Origin: Mycoavidus cysteinexigens_B
GTDB taxonomy: Bacteria > Pseudomonadota > Gammaproteobacteria > Burkholderiales > Burkholderiaceae
Direction of reading: 5' to 3'
Assembly: GCA_031963465.1 (NCBI GenBank)
Contig: JASSUG010000005.1
Coordinates: forward strand, 124,001 to 188,000
Length of the DNA stretch: 64,000 bases
In this document: positions 55,545 to 63,134 of the stretch, one piece after another
How the letters are laid out: each line of letters starts with the position of its first letter
Position numbering within the stretch: the first letter of the stretch is position 1
Program-made: the position numbers and the translations under genes
Notes under the pieces: model-generated
Told to the model about the DNA's origin: nothing
What the model saw: only the letters and a program-made list of their open reading frames with translations
The model's database searches: none

Positions 55545-56123
55545 CTCTATTGAAAATAGTCAGTCACGATAGCCGGCTGTAACCGCAGGGCCGCCTTATT
55601 ATAAAAATGCCAAGCGAGCCGCGATACTTTCTCCAGCCTGAAGAAGACCTGTCGCAAGCTAGGCATTTCGTTCTGGGATTACCTCACCGACCGCATTTCA
55701 TGCAGCGATCAAATTCCACTTTATGCGGTGCGCCGCATAATCCACTTCTGCCATACCTCGTCGAACAATCCATCGCTGCCTCTGCTTGAGCAGTTTGCCG
55801 ACGTTCGCGCCGGATTATTGAGAAGATACATGCCGTTGACAAAAAATCGCTTGCTTTAGGTGTCATTTCTAATCATATAGCGCATGATTTTTTGAGATTA
55901 CGGAGCAAACAAACGAAAAATAGTTTTCTTGTTTTTCGATGGCGATCATATTATTATCGGCAAAATTTGCTCGCATCTGGCCCAATGTATTCGAACAGAG
56001 TTTGCTTCCAAGAAACCTCTTGCGTCTTCTTCACCGAAGATGGATTGTGGCAAAACGCGATACTGATCGCATCTACGCATTGAATCTGAACTTGATACTA
56101 ATCACGAAAAACGGAGAATAATT
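55545..56123. other. Gene-free region with IS remnant before the NLR-like gene
   Basis: Apart from the transposase remnant (55614-55789) I see no supportable gene in these 579 bp. The last 260 bp are AT-rich and should hold the promoter of the 1706-residue gene; GGAG at 56113-56116 is its ribosome site. Confidence 0.55.
55614..55789 (+). pseudogene. Transposase C-terminal remnant interrupted by a 26-bp palindromic insertion
   Basis: One frame reads SRDTFSSLKKTCRKLGISFW then DYLTDRI, and after a frame change NPLLPYLVEQSIAASA and a stop. This is a transposase-like C-terminus whose IS family I cannot fix. The frame is broken by TATGCGGTGCGCCGCATAA (55722-55740), flanked by 7-bp direct repeats TCCACTT (55715-55721 and 55741-55747). 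Removing the palindrome and one repeat joins DQIP to LLPYLVEQ in frame. Confidence 0.65.
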
Positions 56124-59100
56124 ATGTTAGGTAACCCTGTTTCGCAAACCCTGATAGGTAACCAAGCGCAGATAATGGCGCAGATGCTAGCGCAAAGCCA
56201 TCTGGATCAGGCCCGTATGCACAAGGCAGCGCAAAATTTTGAGCTAGCCTTAATTTTGTGTGACCAGGCGAAAGTAAATTTTAAGTTTATCGCAGATGCG
56301 CGCCAACTTTTCCCTTCGTTATCAGAGGCTAAAAGCGCATTGAACCAAGCCCGTATGCCTCAAACATACGAAGAAGAAACCTTGCGGCATCGCATCGCTG
56401 AAGTCTATGTTGAGCGTGCTGAACTTTTGGAGAAATTGGGAAAATCCGACAAGGCGCAGGCGAGTTACAAAAAAGCGCAAGCCTGGGGCTATGAGGGAAT
56501 CAAGCTTACCCCGACTGCCCTAATTGAATCGTTGTCTGTGCAAGATGCGCCGGCTTCAGCTCAAAAGTCCACATCTACCTTAGTATCGTTGCAGCCATCG
56601 TCTGCCCATGAAAAAAGTGATTTGGTGGATTATCTATTTGAAAAAGCGCTGTTGACGTTGAGTTCCTTAGAGGTGTCGAAGAAACCCAGCTTGTTTCTAG
56701 TGTATGCCCATGACAATGATGCTCACGGAGAGGCGAAGGCCTCGACGTCTAAATATTTAATCAATAATTTATCAAAAATCCGAGGGGTGACACTCTATTC
56801 GGATCAAACGCCGATCGGGCAAGCGTATTCAAGCTCGGTTGAAAATCTGAAAGAGGATGGCAAGCTAGAAGACATCTTAACCAATCAGTTCTGTTTGCTG
56901 CCCGCTCAGGTGCGAGCCGATGTGAAACCGGTCGATAAGGTGATCGTGTGTTGTTCTGATGTCTTAGGAAGCTACCTAAAAGGGCAGTCCTATAAAGCGT
57001 TTTGTGATGAGCTTAAAAAAGCTTATGACATAGATCGAGAAGCCTACGTCAAAGACAACGAACAAAAGGGTACTCCAGCGTTACGTGAGGTAGTCAGAAA
57101 ATTTTCCCAAGAGGAAAAATATATGGCGGACTTCCATCATGTGTTGACGGAAATGGCTTTTTTGGAGATTCGAGCAGCGCATCTGAAAGGTCAGCACGGG
57201 ATTATCCCGGTTTCATTAACGCCCAATAGCTATGACTACTGTCTGAAGGATTTTATTGACTCGACGACGGTTCGGATGGAGGACCCTCTGCGCTTTGATT
57301 TGCAAGTGAAGAAGGGAGAAGAAGTCTATCTGAACCAAGGTTCACATGGTGTGCTGTTTAAGGTGATCGAGCGGCTGTTAGCGGGCAGCAATGAGGCGAA
57401 AACGTTTCTGGACAAGTTTTGGACGGGGCACAGCCATGTTATATCCCGTTTAAAGAGTGATGCAAATTTTGGCAAACTAGAATTTGCCAAGCTATTAGAC
57501 GGCATTTTCGACGGCATACGGACAGCGATGCATAGTCAGCTTGCCTCCACCGTGCAGCAAGAGCACGAACAGTTGCAGGTGTTCCGTGCCGACCCTAAGG
57601 CCGCGCTGAAGGAACAGTATGCGGCTGCCTTAACGCAAGATGAGGCGTTTCAAGAGACCTTAAAGCTCTATGTTGAATCCCGCTGCCGAGCGAGTCTGAA
57701 TGGGGAGAGCCAAACCTTTGAGCTGTTGCCTCAAGTTCAAGTGTTTTTAAAAGATAAAAAAGTGATCTTGTTGACGGGAGACTCGGGTGCGGGCAAAACG
57801 ACCTTCAACCGCCGCCTGGAAAAGCTCTTATGGGACCACAAAAAAGAAGAGGATGCGATCCCGCTGTTTATTTCTCTGCCCAGCATTGACAAGCCTGAGC
57901 AGGATCTAATCGCCAAAGCGTTAAAGAAAAGAGGCTTGTCAGAGTTTCAAATTCAGAAATTAAAAAAAGCAAACCAAAGGTTTGTCTTTATTTTGGATGG
58001 CTATGATGAGATACGTCAGACGCAGAATTTGTATCTGAGCAATGGTATCAACCATGCCGACGGCTGGCAGGGTCAAATGGTGATCAGTTGTCGTAGCGAA
58101 TATTTGGGCCAGGACTATCGAAGCCGTTTTCAACCGAATCCGATGCTGCAGGACAAGGATACATTGTTTCAAGAAATCGTGGTCGAGCCGTTTTCAAAAG
58201 AAGAGCGCGATCAATATCTAGAAAAATATGTGGCGCACAACCTAACGGACTGGACGGCGCAAGCATACCAAGAAGCCTTCTCCAAACAATCTAATTTAAA
58301 AGATTTGATTAGCAACCCATTTTTGCTGCGGGTGGTGCTAGAAGCGTTGCCGTACATTGAAAAAAAGGGCAAAGCAGTATCTGCCATCCAGTTACGGCTG
58401 AACTTGTATGATCAGTTCGTCAAACAATGGTTCGAGCGCAATCAGCAGCGCTTAAGCACCCAGAGTTTAACGGGGGCCCAAAAAGAGGTATTTAGAGAAT
58501 TGAATGATGATGGCTTTGCCCAACACGGCCTTGGATTTGTGAAAGAGTTAGCGGTGCATCTGTATAAAGAGAATGCAGGTAATCCGATAGTCGAGTACTC
58601 ATTGTTCAAAGACAAGGGGAGTTGGAAGGATGCCTTTTTTGGTCGAGAAGAAGAAAATCAACTGCTGCGGGAAGCGTGGCCAGTGGTCCGCAGCGGGAAT
58701 CAATACCGGTTTATCCATAAATCGGTGTTGGAATATTGGGTAGCGCGCTCGCTATTCGAGTCGTTCGATGCTTGCACAGTAGCGGACACTCGTGCCCGCC
58801 GTGGTAGTGATGCTTCAGTCTATAGTTTTGAAGAGCAAGCTGTTCTACCGTCCCGAACGGAGCGAGACTTATCGTTAGCCCCCAAACATTGGGTCAGCGA
58901 CCTGGGCATTGTGCGCTTGCTAACCGAGCGCGTTCAGCAAGAAAAGCCATTTAAGAAACAGCTGTTATCGATTATAGAGCGGTCAAAAAGTGACAAGACA
59001 GTACGCCAAGCAGCAGCGAATGCAATGACGATTTTGGTCAGGGCGGGGGTGCAGTTTCATGGAATGGATTTAAAGGGAATCCAGATCCCCGGTGCAGATC

Positions 59101-61244
59101 TGAGTGGAGGCGCATTCGATTCAGCGCACTTGCAAAGGTCAGATTTAAGAAACGTCAAACTTCGCACAAGTTGGCTGTATCAGGCCAATTTAAGCGAAGC
59201 GCAGATGGCAGGGGTGCAATTTGGCGAATGGCCTTATCTGGAAGAAGAGGATTGGGTGTATTCCTGCGTGTATTCCCCAGATGGGAAAACCTGTGCCACG
59301 GGTATTATTACAGGCGTGATCAGCGTATATAACACGTTAAATTGGGACAAAATCCACACCTTACGAGGACATAAACTTAGAGGGCGTGTTACTAGCGTGG
59401 TGTATTCGCCGAGCGGCGCGCAGATTGCCTCAGGCAGTTGGGACCAGACGATTCGTCTGTGGGACGCGCACACTGGCGCGCCGGGACACATTTTAGAAGG
59501 ACATACCGACCGTATTAATAGCGTGGTGTATTCGCCGAGCGGAGCGCAGATCGCCTCGGGCAGTCATGACCAGACGGTGCGGCTATGGGACGCGCACACC
59601 GGCGCGCCGGGGCTCACCTTAGAAGGGCATACCGACCTTGTGAATAGCGTGGTGTATTCGCCGAGCGGAGCGCAGATTGCCTCGGGCAGTACTGACCGGA
59701 CGGTGCGGCTGTGGGACGCGCACACCGGCGCGGCGGGGCCCATCTTAGTAGGACATATCGACCGTGTTAATAGCGTGGTGTATTCGCCGAGCGGAGCGCA
59801 GATCGCCTCGGGCAGTCATGACCAGACGGTGCGGCTGTGGGACGCGCACACCGGCGCGGCGCTGCACACCTTAGAAGGACATACCGGCTGGGTTCATAGC
59901 GTGGTGTATTCACCGAGCGGAGCGCAGATCGCCTCGGGCAGTCATGACCAGACGGTGCGGCTGTGGGACGCGCACACCGGCGCGGCGCTGCACACCTTAG
60001 AAGGACATACCGGCTGGGTTCATAGCGTGGTGTATTCACCGAGCGGAGCGCAGATCGCCTCGGGTAGCACTGACCGGACGGTGAGGCTGTGGGACGCGCA
60101 CAGCCGCGCGGCCGGGCACACCTTAGAAGGACATACCAACGCTGTTTTGAGCGTGGTGTATTCGCCGAGCGGAGCGCAGATCGCCTCGGGCAGTGGTGAC
60201 AAGACGGTGCGGCTGTGGGACGCGCACACCGGCGCGGCGGGGCACACCTTAGAAGGACATACCAACGTTGTTTTGAGCGTGGTGTATTCGCCGAGCGGAG
60301 CGCAGATCGCCTCGGGCAGTGATGACCGGACGGTGCGGCTGTGGGACGCGTACAGCGGCAAGGCGGGGCACACCTTAGAAGGACATACCAACTCTGTTTA
60401 TAGCGTGGTGTATTCGCCGAGCGGAGCGCAGATCGCCTCGGGCAGTAATGACCAGACGGTGCGGCTGTGGGACGCGCATACCGGCGCGCCGGGGCTCACC
60501 TTAGAAGGACATACCGACGCTGTTAGGAGCGTGGTGTATTCGCCGAGCGGAGCGCAGATCGCCTCGGGCAGTAATGACCAGACGGTGCGGCTGTGGGACG
60601 CGCACACCGGCGCGCCGGGGCACACCTTAGAAGGACATACCGACGCTGTTAGGAGCGTGGTGTATTCGCCGAGCGGAGCGCAGATTGCCTCGGGCAGTAG
60701 GGACAATACGGTGCGGCTGTGGGACGCGCACACCGGCGCGGCGCTGCACGCCTTAGAAGGACATACCGGCTGGGTTAGGGGCGTGGTGTATTCGCTGAGT
60801 GGAGCACAGATTGCCTCGGGCAGTTGGGACAATACGGTGCGGCTGTGGGACGTTGCCTCGGGTGAGTGTCTAAGAGTGATTGAAGGTTTTAGCGAGGGTG
60901 TCAATAGTGTCGCCTGGAAAGAGACGTTGGAGAGCGTCTATCTGTTGACGGGCAGTGGAGATAAGTTCGTTCGTCAGTGGCAGGTAGTAGCAGAGGGAAC
61001 TGGATATCATGCGCGCCTGCGCTGGATGTCACCACATGCAGAGCTGAGCGTGACAGCTAGCGTGGTTGATGGAGTGAGAGGGTTAAGCGAGATGAATAAA
61101 AAGCTGTTAAAACAGCGCGGAATGGTAGTCGATCCGTTGACGTTGAATAATCTTGCTGCGGTGGAGTCCAGCCCATCCGCTGACCAGTCAAGTGGGCCGC
61201 GTCTTAATAAAACGCTGAAATTTTGGTCTAAGAGCAAGAACTGA
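56124..61244 (+). CDS. NLR-like STAND protein: TPR-like, TIR/SEFIR-like, NACHT ATPase, pentapeptide repeats, 14 WD40 repeats
   Basis: The protein has 1706 residues. A TPR-like helical part lies at about 20-125. A TIR/SEFIR-like segment at about 187-370 opens SLFLVYAHDNDAHGEAKAST and has VTLYSDQTPIG and DKVIVCCSDVLGSYL. The NACHT domain is at about 545-700, with Walker A GDSGAGKTT (552-560), Walker B FVFILDGYDEI (D625, D628, E629) and VISCRSEY; FIHKSVLEYWVARSLFE closes the helical arm. Pentapeptide-like repeats follow near 1000-1040, then 14 WD40 blades (12 of exactly 42 residues at 1089-1592). This is the plan of signal-activated immune ATPases of bacteria, animals and fungi. From the helical segment on it is homologous to the protein at 14725-17364. 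The ligand and the output of the TIR-like part are unknown. Confidence 0.88.
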   Translation: MLGNPVSQTLIGNQAQIMAQMLAQSHLDQARMHKAAQNFELALILCDQAKVNFKFIADARQLFPSLSEAKSALNQARMPQTYEEETLRHRIAEVYVERAELLEKLGKSDKAQASYKKAQAWGYEGIKLTPTALIESLSVQDAPASAQKSTSTLVSLQPSSAHEKSDLVDYLFEKALLTLSSLEVSKKPSLFLVYAHDNDAHGEAKASTSKYLINNLSKIRGVTLYSDQTPIGQAYSSSVENLKEDGKLEDILTNQFCLLPAQVRADVKPVDKVIVCCSDVLGSYLKGQSYKAFCDELKKAYDIDREAYVKDNEQKGTPALREVVRKFSQEEKYMADFHHVLTEMAFLEIRAAHLKGQHGIIPVSLTPNSYDYCLKDFIDSTTVRMEDPLRFDLQVKKGEEVYLNQGSHGVLFKVIERLLAGSNEAKTFLDKFWTGHSHVISRLKSDANFGKLEFAKLLDGIFDGIRTAMHSQLASTVQQEHEQLQVFRADPKAALKEQYAAALTQDEAFQETLKLYVESRCRASLNGESQTFELLPQVQVFLKDKKVILLTGDSGAGKTTFNRRLEKLLWDHKKEEDAIPLFISLPSIDKPEQDLIAKALKKRGLSEFQIQKLKKANQRFVFILDGYDEIRQTQNLYLSNGINHADGWQGQMVISCRSEYLGQDYRSRFQPNPMLQDKDTLFQEIVVEPFSKEERDQYLEKYVAHNLTDWTAQAYQEAFSKQSNLKDLISNPFLLRVVLEALPYIEKKGKAVSAIQLRLNLYDQFVKQWFERNQQRLSTQSLTGAQKEVFRELNDDGFAQHGLGFVKELAVHLYKENAGNPIVEYSLFKDKGSWKDAFFGREEENQLLREAWPVVRSGNQYRFIHKSVLEYWVARSLFESFDACTVADTRARRGSDASVYSFEEQAVLPSRTERDLSLAPKHWVSDLGIVRLLTERVQQEKPFKKQLLSIIERSKSDKTVRQAAANAMTILVRAGVQFHGMDLKGIQIPGADLSGGAFDSAHLQRSDLRNVKLRTSWLYQANLSEAQMAGVQFGEWPYLEEEDWVYSCVYSPDGKTCATGIITGVISVYNTLNWDKIHTLRGHKLRGRVTSVVYSPSGAQIASGSWDQTIRLWDAHTGAPGHILEGHTDRINSVVYSPSGAQIASGSHDQTVRLWDAHTGAPGLTLEGHTDLVNSVVYSPSGAQIASGSTDRTVRLWDAHTGAAGPILVGHIDRVNSVVYSPSGAQIASGSHDQTVRLWDAHTGAALHTLEGHTGWVHSVVYSPSGAQIASGSHDQTVRLWDAHTGAALHTLEGHTGWVHSVVYSPSGAQIASGSTDRTVRLWDAHSRAAGHTLEGHTNAVLSVVYSPSGAQIASGSGDKTVRLWDAHTGAAGHTLEGHTNVVLSVVYSPSGAQIASGSDDRTVRLWDAYSGKAGHTLEGHTNSVYSVVYSPSGAQIASGSNDQTVRLWDAHTGAPGLTLEGHTDAVRSVVYSPSGAQIASGSNDQTVRLWDAHTGAPGHTLEGHTDAVRSVVYSPSGAQIASGSRDNTVRLWDAHTGAALHALEGHTGWVRGVVYSLSGAQIASGSWDNTVRLWDVASGECLRVIEGFSEGVNSVAWKETLESVYLLTGSGDKFVRQWQVVAEGTGYHARLRWMSPHAELSVTASVVDGVRGLSEMNKKLLKQRGMVVDPLTLNNLAAVESSPSADQSSGPRLNKTLKFWSKSKN
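59388..60899 (+). repeat. Tandem array of 12 WD40-coding units, 126 bp each, in the NLR-like gene
   Basis: Twelve 126-bp units encode VxSVVYSPSGAQIASGSxD then xTVRLWDAHTG and GHTxx. Codon 18 reads W, H, T, H, H, T, G, D, N, N, R, W; codons 2, 20, 41 and 42 also vary, while the framework is almost invariant. Units 6 and 7 share a TCACCG variant (others TCGCCG) following the same ALHTLEGHTGWVHS junction, which marks a recent single-unit duplication. Confidence 0.97.
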
Positions 61245-61262
61245 GAGGGTTCGGCGGCGGGT

Positions 61263-61290
61263 TTTGATGTGGTGGGCAGAGGTTAATTAA
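61263..61290 (+). pseudogene. Scrap of the 3' end of a DUF4143 ATPase gene
   Basis: TTGATGTGGTGGGCAGAGGT and the following bases encode LMWWAEVN and a stop, nearly the same as the C-terminus SMWWAEVK of the ATPase gene ending at 55544. Eighteen bases (55520-55537 and 61266-61283) are identical. The two copies bracket the NLR-like gene and the IS remnant. Confidence 0.65.
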
Positions 61291-61372
61291 CACCTTTGCC
61301 CGTTATGCGCTATGTCGAGTACCGTATCGAGTGTAAAACCATAGCTCGATACGGCTCATCTCGGTGTTAACC

Positions 61373-62806
61373 TCAATAGCGATAATGTTGTGGCTTATAT
61401 GGACCGTTCTGATCAACGCTAATATATTTAGCTTGGGCCGCGGTGAGTTCGGTGAGGTGGGCGCCAATTCGCTTCAAATGTAGCCGCGCCACTTTTTCAT
61501 CCAAATTTTTGGGTAACACATAGACTTTATTGCCATATTGCTCGCCCCGGGTGAATAGCTCAATTTGCGCCAAGGTTTGATTGGTGAACGAATTTGACAT
61601 CACAAACGATGGGTGGCCGGTAGCACAGCCAAGATTAACCAGACGACCTTGCGCTAACAAGATGATCCGCTTGCCATCAGGAAATTCAATATGGTCAACC
61701 TGCGGCTTGATATTTTCCCACTTGTACTGACTGAGTGAGGCGACCTCGATTTCTGAATCGAAATGGCCGATATTGCAAACGATCGCCTGATGCCGCATCT
61801 TTTTCATATGCTCGTGGGTGATCACGCTTAAATTGCCGGTTGCCGTGACAAAAATATCCGCTTTATCCGCCGCCTCGTCCATCGTGACCACACGATACCC
61901 TTCCATCGCAGCTTGCAAGGCGCAAATCGGATCGATCTCGGTAATCCAGACGGTTGCCCCCAGCCCACGCAATGATTGGGCGCATCCTTTGCCAACGTCA
62001 CCATAGCCGGCGATTAAGGCAACTTTGCCGGCAATCATGACATCGGTTGCCCGCTTGATGCCATCAACCAGGGATTCGCGACAGCCGTATAAATTATCAA
62101 ATTTTGATTTTGTGACGGAGTCATTTACATTAATCACTGGAAAATGCAGTTGTCCTTCTTTTTCCAGTTGATATAGACGGTGTACGCCAGTGGTGGTTTC
62201 TTCTGTGACACCTTGGATATGGGCCAGGCGGCTTGAATACCAATGTGGGTCGTGTTCTAAATGCCGGGCGATGGCCGCAAATAATGCAACTTCTTCCTCA
62301 TTGGCCGGTTGCGCCAGCACGGAACGATCCTGTTCCGCACGCGCGCCGAGCATGAGCAGCATCGTTGCATCGCCGCCATCATCAAGAATCATGTTGGCAT
62401 GTTCGCCGTTTGGCCAGGAGAAAATGCGGTGGGTAAAAGCCCAATATTCGTCGAGGCTTTCACCTTTGAAGGCAAACACAGGGGTGCCGCCTGCCGCGAT
62501 AGCTGCCGCCGCATGATCTTGCGTGGAAAAAATGTTGCACGATGCCCAGCGAACTTCAGCGCCAAGCACTTGCAAGGTTTCAATCAGCACGGCAGTCTGA
62601 ATCGTCATGTGGAGCGAACCAGCAATACGCGCGCCTTTCAGTGGCTGGCTAACACGATGCTCCTCGCGTAACGCCATCAAGCCAGGCATTTCAGTTTCAG
62701 CAATGAGAATTTCTTTACGACCCCAATCAGCTAGATGTAAATCGGCGATGGTATAATCGGCAAAGGTACTTGATTGTTTATGCATAGGCTGTACGACAGT
62801 GTTCAT
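61373..62806 (-). CDS. ahcY: Adenosylhomocysteinase
   Basis: AhcY hydrolyses S-adenosylhomocysteine to adenosine and homocysteine in the methyl cycle. The 477-residue protein from ATG 62806 (after AAGGAA) has GARIAGSLHMTIQTAVLIET near 60, the NAD-binding VALIAGYGDVGKGCAQSLRG near 255 and the C-terminal motif DQNGPYKPQHYRY. An SAH riboswitch lies directly upstream. Confidence 0.97.
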   Translation of the reverse strand: MNTVVQPMHKQSSTFADYTIADLHLADWGRKEILIAETEMPGLMALREEHRVSQPLKGARIAGSLHMTIQTAVLIETLQVLGAEVRWASCNIFSTQDHAAAAIAAGGTPVFAFKGESLDEYWAFTHRIFSWPNGEHANMILDDGGDATMLLMLGARAEQDRSVLAQPANEEEVALFAAIARHLEHDPHWYSSRLAHIQGVTEETTTGVHRLYQLEKEGQLHFPVINVNDSVTKSKFDNLYGCRESLVDGIKRATDVMIAGKVALIAGYGDVGKGCAQSLRGLGATVWITEIDPICALQAAMEGYRVVTMDEAADKADIFVTATGNLSVITHEHMKKMRHQAIVCNIGHFDSEIEVASLSQYKWENIKPQVDHIEFPDGKRIILLAQGRLVNLGCATGHPSFVMSNSFTNQTLAQIELFTRGEQYGNKVYVLPKNLDEKVARLHLKRIGAHLTELTAAQAKYISVDQNGPYKPQHYRY

Positions 62807-62842
62807 GTCACGTTCCTTTCTTAAAAGCAGAAGATTGAAGAC

Positions 62843-62929
62843 ATGAGCGCCGTTTGATACGAGCCGCAATGCGTGGCATCAAGAGTGTTTTGAGCCTGGC
62901 GGAAATTCCGTCGCAACGCTCCTCAAAAC
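62843..62929 (-). promoter_or_regulatory. S-adenosylhomocysteine (SAH) riboswitch controlling ahcY
   Basis: On the reverse strand the leader reads GAGGAGCGTTGCGACGG, then CCAGGCTC, and after a variable stem AACGGCGCTC. These are the conserved blocks of the SAH riboswitch, including the pairing of GAGCG with CGCTC that forms its pseudoknot. It ends 36 bases before the ahcY ATG. SAH binding turns ahcY on, as known for this class in Burkholderiales and pseudomonads. Confidence 0.92.
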
Positions 62930-63134
62930 AGTTCCTATTGTAGCAAAAGTAATCCACAAGTGAATAAGTCGCTACGCACGGGTTATAGTGTGCGCCGATG
63001 CGTAATTTGATATTGAGTTTCGCTTCAGAGTGCAGTCTGTGCCCAGTATGGCGACGTATTTATTTTTATGGGCTGTTTTTTTTAACTTACAGGACTGTTG
63101 GCTTTGTCAGCGGCAGTCGCAAAAGAGATATCCG

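Noticed and set aside
55892..56121. Two short frames upstream of the NLR-like gene
   Set aside because: They overlap each other, lack ribosome sites and show no family resemblance; the stretch is better read as promoter region.
59388..60899. Target region of a diversity-generating retroelement
   Set aside because: Variable codons are not limited to adenine positions, no reverse transcriptase or template repeat is in the window, and recombination between units explains the pattern.
59234..60904. Long antisense and alternative-frame open reading frames over the WD40 arrays
   Set aside because: They are by-products of a GC-rich 126-bp repeat kept free of stops in several frames; they lack ribosome sites and known domains.
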